The notes beneath the pieces are model-generated. The model was not told where the DNA came from. It ran no database searches and worked only from the letters and a program-made list of their open reading frames with translations. The translations under genes were made by a program, and so were the position numbers. From Oscillospiraceae bacterium (GTDB lineage: Bacteria > Bacillota > Clostridia > Oscillospirales > Ruminococcaceae), in assembly GCA_017533485.1 (NCBI GenBank), contig JAFXIC010000024.1:1-52064 (forward strand): a DNA stretch of 52,064 nt, written 5' to 3'. Each line of letters starts with the position of its first letter. The first letter of the stretch is position 1. This document shows, in pieces, positions 25,459 to 34,054 of this stretch.

Positions 25459-28056
25459 ATGCGGTTTTTGAAAAACCGTACCGGTCGGATTCTCGCTGTC
25501 GCACTCTCTGCTATGACTGCTGCAAGCTCGATTCCGATGTTCACGACCTCGGCTCTGGTTACCGATGAGCCGGGAGATTACGACAACTTCGCAAAGGCTC
25601 TGCAATATTCGCTTCATTTCTATGACGCCAATATGTGCGGCCCCGAGGTGGAGGATAACAGCCGCTTCCAATGGCGTGCCAATTGTCACACCTATGACGC
25701 TGCTGTCCCGCTGATTGCCATGGACATGGGTACAGATCTCACCAAGCGTGTCGGCACAAACCTTTCCGATTCATTCATCCAGGCAAATTATGATATTCTC
25801 AATACCGGTACCGAGGACGGAACCGTGGACGTATCCGGCGGCTATCATGACGCCGGCGACCACGTAAAATTCGGTCTCCCCGAAGCATATTCCGGTACCA
25901 CCGTTTCCTGGGGCTACTATGAATTCCGTGAAGCTTACGAGGAATGTGAACAGGCGGAACACGTCGAAACCATTATCCGCTATTTCTGTGACTACTTTAT
26001 GCGTTGCACCTTCCGTGATGATAACGGTGATGTCGTCGCATTCTGCTATCAGGTCGGTGACGGTGACGTTGACCACGCCTACTGGCAGCTCCCCCAGAAT
26101 GATACTATGGTGCGTACCGCTTGGTTCGCAACACCCGATAACCCCACAACCTGTAATGTCACCAATACGGCTGCCTGTCTCGCCATCAACCACCTCATCT
26201 TCAAAGAGTCCGATCCTGCATATTCCGAGAAATGTCTCGATTACGCAATCGCGCTCTATGACTTCGCCAATAAAAACGATAAGGCAATTGCTGACACCGA
26301 ACAGGGCCCGAAACAATACTATGGCTCCTCCAAGTGGGAAGACGACTACTGTTTCGCAGCCTGCTGGCTCTACCTCATTACAGGCGATGACACCTATCTC
26401 CAGGATATGCTTCCGGTCTATGACTACTATGCACCCCCCGGGTATGTCTACTGCTGGAATGATATGTGGAATGGCGTCGGTCTGCTGATGGGACGCATCT
26501 CCGAAATCTATAAGTCCGGCAAAACCTATACCGAAGCCGAAAACCCGCTGGGTCAGTGTGACCTTGCCATCGAATACATGAAGGCTGCCGGAAAGAACCC
26601 TTACGAGGAAATTAACTTCTGGGCAATGTGTGCAAAGGCTTATAACGGCTATATGGCCGGCAGCCCCGGCACCATCACCCCCCAGGGCTACTTCTGGCTC
26701 AATACCTGGGGCTCCTGCCGCTATAATACCGCTGTACAGTTCTGTATGCTCGTCTACGATAAGTATACCGGCGGCAAGGACTACTATGACACCAGCCATA
26801 AGGACTATTTCTTCACCGAATGGGCAAAGGGTCAGATGGAATATATCCTCGGTAAGAATAATATCAAGGCACTCGAACCGGGCGGAAAAGATGGCCCGCG
26901 CAGCTTCCTTGTCGGCTTCGATTCCAATGCCGCAAAGAATCCCCATCACCGTGCTTCCTCCGGTCTGACCAAGTGTGAGGATACCGACCAGCAGCTCTAT
27001 GTGCTCTTCGGTGCACTCGCCGGCGGCCCGGATTCCTCCGACGGCCATAACGACCTCACAAGCGACTGGATCTACAATGAGGTTACCATCGACTATAATG
27101 CCGCTTGTCCGGGTGCTGCGGCAGGTCTCTACCTCGCCTATAAGGATCAGTATCCGCAGGCAATCACCCCTAATTTCCCGCCGGTCGATGACGGCGGCCG
27201 CGGTGCAGCACTCGGCGGAAATGACCCGGAGGGCGGCGGAAACGGTGTCTCCTGGGTTGAGGCTTGCGGTATCGACGATATCAATGCCAACGGCGCAGGC
27301 GTCACTAAGATCTCCCTGATGGTGAAATCCAGTGCCGCAAAAGCACCGGAAGATCTCAGAGTCCGTTACTATATCGACATTTCCGAAGTGTCCGATTTTT
27401 CCAAGATCAAGGCTACTATGCTCTATGACCAGGTTTCCGCGGAGGCTGCGCCCAGTAAGGCAAATATCGCGCAGCCGGTCAAATGGGATAAAGATCCGAA
27501 ATATGCCTATATCGAAATCGACTGGGGCGATTATAATTTCGCAAACTGCGGAAAGAAATATCAGTTCACGGTCGGCTTCTACTACGGCGATACCTGGGAC
27601 CCCACCAATGACCCCAGCTACAAGGACCTCAAAATCTATACCGAAGATGACGCATTCTTCGGCACCGGCAATGAAGTCCGTACCGATAATATCTGTATCT
27701 ATGACGGCGACACCCTCATCGGCGGTATCGAACCCGATGGTACCACCGCTTCGGATGTTGTAACAACCACCACTACGACCACCACTACGACTAAGACCAC
27801 CACCACTACAACTTCTACCTCCGAGCGTTCCGGTGACGCATATTACGGCGACGTCAACTGCGATAAGGAAATCGACATTTCCGATGTCATCCTCCTCAGC
27901 CGCATTGCAGCAGAGGATAAGACCGCTTCTGTTACAACACAGGGTAAGGTCAATGCAGACTGTAACCGTGACCAGAAAATTAACGCGAATGACGCAGCGC
28001 TGGTACTCAAGTTCATCGCAAAGCTGATTACAAAAGAAGATCTCGGAAATCAATAA
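25459..28056 (+). CDS. Secreted GH9 endoglucanase with CBM3c-like module and C-terminal dockerin
   Basis: 865 residues. Order: signal peptide (about 1-33), GH9 domain (about 40-575), CBM3c-like beta-sandwich (about 595-760), threonine-rich linker (about 769-789), dockerin (about 795-862). GH9 landmarks: HDAGD with D131 and D134, HHRASS with H496/H497, and NEVTIDYNAA with acid E541. GH9-CBM3c enzymes cut cellulose processively from internal sites. The dockerin loops are D798-V-N-C-D and D834-C-N-R-D; helix DISDVILLSR is shared with the GH5 enzyme, so both should bind the same cohesin class. ATG 25459 has GAGGAGGG upstream. It is followed by a terminator. Confidence 0.95.
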   Translation: MRFLKNRTGRILAVALSAMTAASSIPMFTTSALVTDEPGDYDNFAKALQYSLHFYDANMCGPEVEDNSRFQWRANCHTYDAAVPLIAMDMGTDLTKRVGTNLSDSFIQANYDILNTGTEDGTVDVSGGYHDAGDHVKFGLPEAYSGTTVSWGYYEFREAYEECEQAEHVETIIRYFCDYFMRCTFRDDNGDVVAFCYQVGDGDVDHAYWQLPQNDTMVRTAWFATPDNPTTCNVTNTAACLAINHLIFKESDPAYSEKCLDYAIALYDFANKNDKAIADTEQGPKQYYGSSKWEDDYCFAACWLYLITGDDTYLQDMLPVYDYYAPPGYVYCWNDMWNGVGLLMGRISEIYKSGKTYTEAENPLGQCDLAIEYMKAAGKNPYEEINFWAMCAKAYNGYMAGSPGTITPQGYFWLNTWGSCRYNTAVQFCMLVYDKYTGGKDYYDTSHKDYFFTEWAKGQMEYILGKNNIKALEPGGKDGPRSFLVGFDSNAAKNPHHRASSGLTKCEDTDQQLYVLFGALAGGPDSSDGHNDLTSDWIYNEVTIDYNAACPGAAAGLYLAYKDQYPQAITPNFPPVDDGGRGAALGGNDPEGGGNGVSWVEACGIDDINANGAGVTKISLMVKSSAAKAPEDLRVRYYIDISEVSDFSKIKATMLYDQVSAEAAPSKANIAQPVKWDKDPKYAYIEIDWGDYNFANCGKKYQFTVGFYYGDTWDPTNDPSYKDLKIYTEDDAFFGTGNEVRTDNICIYDGDTLIGGIEPDGTTASDVVTTTTTTTTTTKTTTTTTSTSERSGDAYYGDVNCDKEIDISDVILLSRIAAEDKTASVTTQGKVNADCNRDQKINANDAALVLKFIAKLITKEDLGNQ

Positions 28057-28070
28057 TTCGTCCCAATCTT

Positions 28071-28112
28071 TTCTGCCTGCCACACTTTTCTGCGTGAGGC
28101 AGGCAGAATTTT
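28071..28112 (+). terminator. Terminator after the GH9 gene
   Basis: An 11-bp stem (TTCTGCCTGCC, 28071-28081, with GGCAGGCAGAA, 28098-28108) is followed by TTTT. The next gene starts only 22 bp later and no promoter is obvious between them. Confidence 0.85.
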
Positions 28113-28134
28113 CAAAGAAAAAGGAGAGATGAGT

Positions 28135-29190
28135 ATGGAACAGATTCTTGAAAACCTGTGTGAAGAAGCCGGTCAGATCGGTGTGTTTCTTCCCCTTACA
28201 CCCGGCACGGACGCAATCAGCCAGCCGACTGTGCTGCATGATTATCAGCTGAAAAATTCTGCCGCTGTCATGATTTCGCCCTGCTATGACGCGGACGAAA
28301 ACGGTGCACCCACCGCTCAAACCATCGCGCGGTACTGTGACGCAGCCAGAAAGACCGAATGCGGAATGCTCTGGAGCGAACCCATCGCGGTTTCCCCCGA
28401 CGCCCGCACCGACACACATCAGCTCATGCTCACAGAGGAGAATGCCGAAGCTTTTAAAGCACTCTGTGCCGCTGTCAAAGAGGCTTCCGACGGGGCTGTC
28501 CTGATCGCACTCCTTGACCACGCCGGCAGAAAGGCAATCAAGGGCAAGGCCTTCGAAAATTCCACGCTGTTTTCCCGTTGTGAGATTCTCGACGACAGCG
28601 AGATCACTCCCATCGCGGCAAACTGTGCAATCGCGGCAAAAACTGCCGAGGCTGCCGGATTCGAGGGAATCGCACTCAATGTCTGTGAGAGAAATCTGTT
28701 CGCGGATAGTCTCGCTGCGTTCCACCGCAATGGAAAATTCGGCGGCGATTTTGATGACCGCACCCGTTTTGTACGTGACTGCTTTACCGCGATGAAGCTC
28801 ACCACTTCCAATGCGTTCCTCACCATCCGCCTTTGTCTGAGCGATGGTCTCCCCCAGCCCAATGGCTTTGGCATGGCATTCGAAGACGCTTCTGCGCCCG
28901 ATCTCTCCGAACCGGTACTCCTGCTCCAGATTCTTCAGGCACTGTATGGTCTCAAACTCGTTGCCTGTGAGGTCGGACTAAACGACCACAACTGGTGCTG
29001 CCGTGAAGAACCCGAATCCGAACTCATCCGCGTCAGCCGCCTTTGCACCTGTATCGGTATGCTCGACAGCGCAATGCAGCAGAATGTCCAGCTTCTCATC
29101 CCCGACCGCACGACCGAAATTCCCTTCGCGAATCTCGCCGCAGGCATGATTTCCGGCGAATTCGCTTCCTTCGCGGGATTCGTTCAATAA
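28135..29190 (+). CDS. Degenerate Old Yellow Enzyme-family (NADH:flavin oxidoreductase-like) protein
   Basis: 351 residues, one TIM barrel. The layout follows OYE proteins: NSAAVMISPCYDADENGAPT matches the first strands, then ARYCDAARKTECGMLWSEPIAVSPDART, and GKFGGDFDDRTRFVRDC matches the YGGSxxNRxRF motif. The HxxH pair that binds the ligand phenolate in OYE is absent (the position reads LNVCERNLF), and FMN-contacting residues look eroded. It may have lost catalysis or changed chemistry. ATG 28135 fits GGAGAG at 28123-28128 better than the ATG at 28129. Confidence 0.7.
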   Translation: MEQILENLCEEAGQIGVFLPLTPGTDAISQPTVLHDYQLKNSAAVMISPCYDADENGAPTAQTIARYCDAARKTECGMLWSEPIAVSPDARTDTHQLMLTEENAEAFKALCAAVKEASDGAVLIALLDHAGRKAIKGKAFENSTLFSRCEILDDSEITPIAANCAIAAKTAEAAGFEGIALNVCERNLFADSLAAFHRNGKFGGDFDDRTRFVRDCFTAMKLTTSNAFLTIRLCLSDGLPQPNGFGMAFEDASAPDLSEPVLLLQILQALYGLKLVACEVGLNDHNWCCREEPESELIRVSRLCTCIGMLDSAMQQNVQLLIPDRTTEIPFANLAAGMISGEFASFAGFVQ

Positions 29191-29198
29191 ACATCAGA

Positions 29199-29232
29199 AT
29201 GTCTGCACCACAGGAATCTGTGATGCAGACAT
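29199..29232 (+). other. Hairpin before rqcH
   Basis: ATGTCTGCA (29199-29207) pairs with TGCAGACAT (29224-29232). There is no T-run, so it is probably an mRNA structure between the OYE-like gene and rqcH rather than a full terminator. Confidence 0.45.
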
Positions 29233-29255
29233 ATTCTCATATATGGAGGAATTTT

Positions 29256-31013
29256 ATGGCATTAGACGGCGCTTTTTTATATTGCATCCGTTCCGAACTG
29301 CTCCCGCTTATCGGCAGCCGCATTGATAAAATCTATCAGCCGACACGCGACAGCCTTGTGCTCTCTTTTCGTGCAAAAGGCGGCGCAACACGCGTCCTCT
29401 TTTCTGCCGGTGCGGACGCCGCCCGCGTTCATATCACCAGAGCATCCGTCGAAAATCCCCCACAGCCCCCGATGTTCTGTATGCTCCTTCGGAAACATCT
29501 CAGCGGCGGTAAGCTGGAAGCCATTGAACAGGACGGGCTTGAACGTATCCTTCGCTTCCGTATCCGCTGTACCAATGAGCTCGGCGACAGCGTGCTTCTC
29601 TCGCTCGTCATCGAAATTATGGGACGCTGTTCCAATATTATTCTTGTGAATGAAACCGGTCGGATCCTTGACAGCATCCGGCGCGTAGACGAGGATATTT
29701 CACGCGTCAGACTCGTACTTCCGGGGATGGAATATCTCGCGCCGCCCAGAGAAGACAGAATCTGTCTTCTGGACGCAGAGGCGGAGGATATCCGGAAAAA
29801 GCTGACTGCCTATCAGGAGGGTACAATTTCTAAGGTGCTGATTCGCTGCTTCGAGGGCATCTCCCCCATTGTCGCAAGAGAATGGGAGTTCTATACCGGC
29901 CGCGGCGAAGCGCTCTCCTTCCCCCTCTCCGATACACATATGGAACGGCTGCTCTTTACGATCTCCCGTACCCGTGACATCCTCAAAGCAGGAAAAGCGG
30001 AATTTCAGACGCTTCGTACCAAGGAGGGACTGCTCAAGGATTTCTCCTTTTTGCATATCGCACAGTATGGCTCGCTGATGATTTCCGCTGAGTATCCGAC
30101 TGCTTCGGAATTACTCGACGCATTCTTCTCCCAGAGAGATAAATTTGCGCGCCTGAAACAGCGTGCAAACGACCTCTTCCGCTTTCTTGCCGCAACCTCC
30201 GAGCGTATTTCGAAACGGCTTGCCAACCAGAAAGAAGAACTCCTCGCCTGCGATACGATGGAGCTCGACCGCAGACGCGGCGATCTCCTCTCCGCCAATC
30301 TCTACCGTTTACAGCGCGGAGACAGCCTTGCACGCCTGGAGGATTTTTATGAGGAATCTATGCCCATCGTTGAAATCCCGCTGGATGTCCAGCTCACGCC
30401 CCCCCAGAATGCCCAATACTACTATAAGCGATATCAGAAAGCCTGTACCGCAAAGAAAATGCTCACCGCACGCATTGCGGACGGCGAACAGGAGCTTCTC
30501 TATATCGACAGCGTTTTTGATGCACTGACGCGTGCGGAATGCGAATCCGATATCGCACAGCTCCGACTCGAACTCACCGAACAGGGCTACCTCAAGGAAA
30601 ACCGCAAGGCTCCCAAACCTCCGAAAGCACTGCCGCCGATGGAATTCCGTTCATCCGATGGCTTCCGTATTCTTGTCGGCAGAAATAATCATCAGAATGA
30701 CCGTCTTACCCTCAAAACTGCCGAAAAATTCGATATCTGGATGCACACACAAAGCGTCCACGGCGCACATATCATCGTCTGCTGCGGCGGAGAAACACCG
30801 CCCGACCGCACGCTCGAAGAAGCTGCAATCCTCGCGGCATATTACAGCAAGGGACGCAATTCCGCACAGGTAGCAGTCGATTACTGTCTCAATAAGTTCG
30901 TGAAAAAGCCACAGGGCGCACGCCCGGGAATGGTCATCTATACCAATTACCAGACCGCTTTTGTAACGCCTGACGCCGCGCTCGTCGATCAGCTTCGTGT
31001 CCCCGAAACCTAA
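29256..31013 (+). CDS. rqcH: Ribosome quality-control protein RqcH (NFACT family)
   Basis: 585 residues. An NFACT-N domain (about 1-210) is followed by a helical coiled-coil region (about 260-440) and an NFACT-R domain (about 460-585). The motif DIWMHTQSVHGAHIIV and the end segment KKPQGARPGMVIYTNYQT are diagnostic. Bacterial RqcH binds obstructed 50S subunits with peptidyl-tRNA and directs C-terminal alanine tailing of stalled chains. Many annotations still call it a fibronectin-binding protein. ATG 29256 has GGAGGA upstream; a longer open frame from 29043 overlaps the preceding gene and is not used. Confidence 0.93.
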   Translation: MALDGAFLYCIRSELLPLIGSRIDKIYQPTRDSLVLSFRAKGGATRVLFSAGADAARVHITRASVENPPQPPMFCMLLRKHLSGGKLEAIEQDGLERILRFRIRCTNELGDSVLLSLVIEIMGRCSNIILVNETGRILDSIRRVDEDISRVRLVLPGMEYLAPPREDRICLLDAEAEDIRKKLTAYQEGTISKVLIRCFEGISPIVAREWEFYTGRGEALSFPLSDTHMERLLFTISRTRDILKAGKAEFQTLRTKEGLLKDFSFLHIAQYGSLMISAEYPTASELLDAFFSQRDKFARLKQRANDLFRFLAATSERISKRLANQKEELLACDTMELDRRRGDLLSANLYRLQRGDSLARLEDFYEESMPIVEIPLDVQLTPPQNAQYYYKRYQKACTAKKMLTARIADGEQELLYIDSVFDALTRAECESDIAQLRLELTEQGYLKENRKAPKPPKALPPMEFRSSDGFRILVGRNNHQNDRLTLKTAEKFDIWMHTQSVHGAHIIVCCGGETPPDRTLEEAAILAAYYSKGRNSAQVAVDYCLNKFVKKPQGARPGMVIYTNYQTAFVTPDAALVDQLRVPET

Positions 31014-31023
31014 TAACCAAACC

Positions 31024-31066
31024 AAACACCGCACAGTGCCATCAGATCGGCTGCTGTGCGGTGTCC
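31024..31066 (+). terminator. Terminator after rqcH
   Basis: ACCGCACAG pairs with CTGTGCGGT, followed by GTCCTTTTC. The loop is long (about 17 nt). It sits between converging genes. Confidence 0.6.
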
Positions 31067-31110
31067 TTTTCATATGCTCCGGATCTCTTATCACCAGACA
31101 ATCCGTATTT

Positions 31111-32280
31111 TTATTCCTCGACCGGCTTTATAATTTCCGGCTCCAGCATTCCCGGTACACGCAGGTCATATCCGTTGACCTCAATCATCGCGTCATCCAG
31201 ATCGATCACCATGACATGACGGCCGTCACGCGTTTCAAGATGTACCTTATCCTTCGCCTCGTTCTTGACATTGACAACAATTTCAGGCGTTTTAATCGTT
31301 GTTTTCGGAAGCACAAGCCGCTCAGGCTTCAGGGTTGTATTTCCGACACAGGATTCAAAAACAGTTTCTGTACGTTCGAGCTTTTCTTCGGGTACGCCTG
31401 CTTCGGAAAGCATCCGCTTTAAAATCCGACCGGTTAGCTCTGTCGGGGCTTCATCGGTTTTATTCTTCGCGACAATCTGATTCAGCTTTTCGTTGACTGT
31501 TGCAACCGCCTCATATGTCAGGTCATCGCCAAGCAAAGTATCGAGCACCTGCTTCATCCCCGTCTGTTCGGCAATCATCGTGGCTTCCGGTTCGCATTCC
31601 AGAAAATGCTCGATGAGATTGGTACAGGGCTCGTTCGGTGTTTTCGTATAGTAAAGTACATGATGGACATCATTCGCGCGGTCGGTAAATACAGGATAGA
31701 GAAAGCCCGTAAAAGGTGCCTTGCTGATGACCGCATTCTTATTTTCCTGGCGCAGAATCGCGTCATCGAAGGTATCATACACCAGTGAGCTTGTCACCTT
31801 AGCAATCGGACAGAGTGCGGTCAGAAGATAACGGAATACGGTATCGGAATCCCCGTCCTCCTCATCCATCTTATTTTTCCGCGGGGTATCATACTGACAA
31901 TACGCGGCGAGGATAGCGTAGGATTCATCCGAATCGACTGCTTTTGCGAGCTTGTCCAGATACGCTTGTGCAAGCTCCTCGTCACGGAATTCGGATGTCA
32001 GCACGCGCGCCAAAAAGGTCTGGACGCCATCTTCGCCATACGCATGGTTTTTAAATGCCATCTCGGTGCTTTGTTTGCCGAGATTACAGTTCAGCACCTT
32101 TTTCATGGTTTCAAAGACGATCTCGCTCTCCGGACCTGTCAGCTCGGTGTACTTGCGGATTTTGAACGCACGCACATTCCGTTCGCTGTCTACAAATGCT
32201 GTCAGCACGCGGTCCATCGTAAAATATCTTGCCTCCGCACCAAAATGGTTTCGGATTTCACTCAGTTCCTTTCGGTTCAT
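31111..32280 (-). CDS. DUF4317 family protein
   Basis: 389 residues, soluble, acidic. The start MNRKELSEIRNHFGAEARYFTMDR and the YCQYDTPRKNK and FTGFLYPVFTDRANDVHHVLYYTK segments match the DUF4317 family, which is common in Clostridia and has no known function. It has its own promoter, and the RBS (AAAGGAG) lies close to the ATG. The genes on either side run convergently and co-directionally, with terminators on both edges, so it is monocistronic. Confidence 0.85.
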   Translation of the reverse strand: MNRKELSEIRNHFGAEARYFTMDRVLTAFVDSERNVRAFKIRKYTELTGPESEIVFETMKKVLNCNLGKQSTEMAFKNHAYGEDGVQTFLARVLTSEFRDEELAQAYLDKLAKAVDSDESYAILAAYCQYDTPRKNKMDEEDGDSDTVFRYLLTALCPIAKVTSSLVYDTFDDAILRQENKNAVISKAPFTGFLYPVFTDRANDVHHVLYYTKTPNEPCTNLIEHFLECEPEATMIAEQTGMKQVLDTLLGDDLTYEAVATVNEKLNQIVAKNKTDEAPTELTGRILKRMLSEAGVPEEKLERTETVFESCVGNTTLKPERLVLPKTTIKTPEIVVNVKNEAKDKVHLETRDGRHVMVIDLDDAMIEVNGYDLRVPGMLEPEIIKPVEE

Positions 32281-32355
32281 CGCAATCGGCTCCTTTCTAT
32301 AAAAGCACGTATCTATGTCTTTTGCATATCCAAGTTCAGGAAATTCTGCTTTTCA

Positions 32356-32384
32356 ATTATACCACAGCGCACCGGAAATGTCAA
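32356..32384 (-). promoter_or_regulatory. Promoter of the DUF4317 gene
   Basis: Reverse strand TTGACA (32379-32384), 17-nt spacer, TATAAT (32356-32361). It overlaps the edge of the upstream gene's terminator. Confidence 0.88.
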
Positions 32385-32390
32385 GAAAGC

Positions 32391-32425
32391 AAAAAACCGC
32401 AGGCTTCGATTTCGCCTGCGGTTTT
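32391..32425 (-). terminator. Terminator after the DUF1858 gene
   Basis: AAAACCGCAGGC (32393-32404) pairs with GCCTGCGGTTTT (32414-32425). On the reverse strand it ends in TTTTTT, five bases past the stop codon. Confidence 0.85.
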
Positions 32426-32429
32426 CGGA

Positions 32430-32627
32430 TTATTTGTTGATATGCGCATTCAGCTTTGCGACCAATTCATCTGCATCGACGCCGTGAACCGCACAAGCAT
32501 CTGCGAGAGACTCGCTGCGGGCGGAAGGGCATCCCAGACAGTGCATACCCATTTCGAGGAAATAGGGAGCGGTCGTGCTGTCGGCATCAAGAATATCGCC
32601 GATCATCATATCCTTTGTGATTTCCAT
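32430..32627 (-). CDS. DUF1858-domain protein
   Basis: 65 residues, one domain. The segments MIGDILDADSTTAPYFLEMGMHCLGCP and DACAVHGVDADELVAKLNAHI match DUF1858. This small helical family carries a CxxC motif (here CLGC) and often sits beside or inside redox and metal proteins. The function is unknown. ATG 32627 is preferred since GAGGAAG lies 6 nt upstream; an ATG at 32633 is too close to that site. Confidence 0.85.
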   Translation of the reverse strand: MEITKDMMIGDILDADSTTAPYFLEMGMHCLGCPSARSESLADACAVHGVDADELVAKLNAHINK

Positions 32628-32730
32628 ATTCATCTTCCTCTCTATCATAGGATTATGCCCCGAAAAAAACGGAACATACAAATGGAAAGGTGCAGTCCCG
32701 AAAAAAGACTGCACCTGCATTTTCAAAGAA

Positions 32731-33009
32731 TTACTGCTCGTTCTTCATCTGAGCGTAGCACTCGCTGCAGAAAACGTCGCGGTCTTCCTTCGGACGGAAC
32801 GGAACCTTAGCCTCGCCTCCGCATCTAGCGCAGGTAGCGGTAAACATTTCACGATCGGTCTTGCCGGCGTTCTTGCGAGCATCACGGCAAGCCTTGCACT
32901 TTTTCGGCTCATTCTGGAAGCCTTTTTCTGCGTAGAATTCCTGCTCACCAGCGGTGAATACGAACTCCTGTCCGCACTCATTGCAAACTAAAGTTTTGTC
33001 TTCGTACAT
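32731..33009 (-). CDS. Zinc-ribbon domain protein (zf-trcl-like)
   Basis: 92 residues with four CxxC knuckles: CNEC, CKAC, CARC and CSEC. The first two frame a QEFVFTAGEQEFYAEKGFQNEPKKCK segment typical of a probable zinc-ribbon family found in many bacteria. Two zinc ribbons are therefore likely. The role is unknown; nucleic-acid or protein binding is possible. ATG 33009 has GTGAGGA upstream; the open frame before it runs into a structured region. Confidence 0.85.
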   Translation of the reverse strand: MYEDKTLVCNECGQEFVFTAGEQEFYAEKGFQNEPKKCKACRDARKNAGKTDREMFTATCARCGGEAKVPFRPKEDRDVFCSECYAQMKNEQ

Positions 33010-33071
33010 AATGATTTTCCTCACTTTTTGAAATTGGATCTCGGACGGATTTGCACCATCACTCTTGCTGT

Positions 33072-33222
33072 TCAACGCTGCGGGCAGTCACCCTGTAAGC
33101 GAAATCGGTATGCAGGTGAAAAGGAATCGCGCTGGAAGAAATGCTCCCGGGTCATGTAATAGGTTTGCCGAAAAGGCCCCACCCCTTGGGAACAGCCAAC
33201 CGGACTGCTGCGGGTGCGTTGT
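33072..33222. ncRNA. Structured RNA candidate, 6S-like (strand uncertain)
   Basis: A 239-bp gap between the sigma factor and zinc-ribbon genes holds nested long-range dyads. AACGC pairs with GCGTT at the outer ends, then CAGTC with GACTG, with near-symmetric GC-rich internal loops, then GGTT..AACC and AAGG..CCTT inside. A long rod with an open centre is the shape of 6S RNA, and GGGCAGTCACCCTG and GGGAACAGCC resemble 6S segments on the + strand. The symmetry makes the strand ambiguous. On the reverse strand it would instead be a leader of the zinc-ribbon gene. No convincing promoter was found on either strand. Confidence 0.35.
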
Positions 33223-33248
33223 GAGGTTCTGCTCACGCGGCTGCCATT

Positions 33249-33848
33249 TTATTCCGACTCAGCGGAACGGCTCCAAACGGCACGAAGCTTCCGTTTCCCG
33301 CGCAGGATTGCGTTGTCCACGGATTTTTCGGAGATTCCTCTGCGTTTTGCAATCTCCGCATACGAATAGCCGCTGAGGTAGAGGCTGAAAATCTCCTGTT
33401 CCAGCTCGCTCAGCACAGCTCGCATACGCTCATAGAGCTCCGAGATTCGTTCTTTCTGCAAGTAAAGCAGTTCCGGTGACGCCTGATCGGAGATCAGGCT
33501 TTCTTCCGATGCTTCATCCAGAGACACAGGCTGAACGCCATCCGTCCTGCATTTTTTCGCATACGCGGAACGAATTCGATTTTGAATGCAAACAGTTGCA
33601 AAGGTTTTGAAGCTGATATTTTTTTCGGGCGAAAAAGAAGTCGCTGCGCCGACGAGTCCCCATAGTCCTTCTTCCGCGAAATCCTCCGCATCGGCAGAAT
33701 TCTGCGCGAGCGAATTCGCAACAGCATGCACTGTATTCTGATATCGACGGATCAGGATATGGAGCGCATATGGCTGCGCGGCGGCTTCACAAGCAAGCTC
33801 CTCGTCAGACATAAAATCCAGAGCATCCCTGTTCATGCAATCATTCAC
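33249..33848 (-). CDS. SigH-like sigma-70 family RNA polymerase sigma factor
   Basis: About 199 residues. Region 2 is EDFAEEGLWGLVGAATSFSPEKNISFKTFATVCIQNRIRSA, close to the SigH (sporulation/transition-state) group. Region 4 is LSELEQEIFSLYLSGYSYAEIAKRRGISEKSVDNAILRGKRKL. The start is uncertain: GTG 33848 has AAGGATGGGG upstream; GTG 33887 and ATG 33836 are alternatives. It has a consensus promoter and no adjacent anti-sigma gene. The regulon cannot be told from the window. Confidence 0.85.
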   Translation of the reverse strand: MNDCMNRDALDFMSDEELACEAAAQPYALHILIRRYQNTVHAVANSLAQNSADAEDFAEEGLWGLVGAATSFSPEKNISFKTFATVCIQNRIRSAYAKKCRTDGVQPVSLDEASEESLISDQASPELLYLQKERISELYERMRAVLSELEQEIFSLYLSGYSYAEIAKRRGISEKSVDNAILRGKRKLRAVWSRSAESE

Positions 33849-33952
33849 AGAAATCCCCCATCCTTCGAAAGCATCTTGTTCGACCACATATCAGCTATAT
33901 GACCGCCGGATTGTGCCGTCAGAACACAGCCCAGATTCCAGCGATTATATTT

Positions 33953-33981
33953 ATTATATTAGAAAACCGTATAAATGTCAA
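33953..33981 (-). promoter_or_regulatory. Promoter of the SigH-like gene
   Basis: Reverse strand TTGACA (33976-33981), 17-nt spacer, TATAAT (33953-33958), about 105 bp before GTG 33848. Confidence 0.88.
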
Positions 33982-34054
33982 GCATTTTTTAGCAAAAGTT
34001 GTCAAATTGGCAGTTTCGCTAATTTTGCCGTGTGCTTTTCGGCACATATCACAG

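Noticed and set aside
25771-28725. 984-codon open frame on the reverse strand across the GH9 gene
   Set aside because: It lies wholly antisense to the well-supported GH9 and OYE-like genes, has no ribosome binding site, and its composition is the mirror of their codon bias.
29043-29255. N-terminal extension of RqcH to 29043
   Set aside because: It overlaps the preceding gene, has no ribosome binding site, and the conserved NFACT start begins at ATG 29256 with GGAGGA upstream.
33072-33222. Cobalamin riboswitch, T-box, SRP RNA or RNase P in the structured gap
   Set aside because: The defining core motifs of each (B12 box, T-box antiterminator, GGAAGGAAGCAGCC tetraloop region, GAGGAAAGTCC) are not present on either strand.
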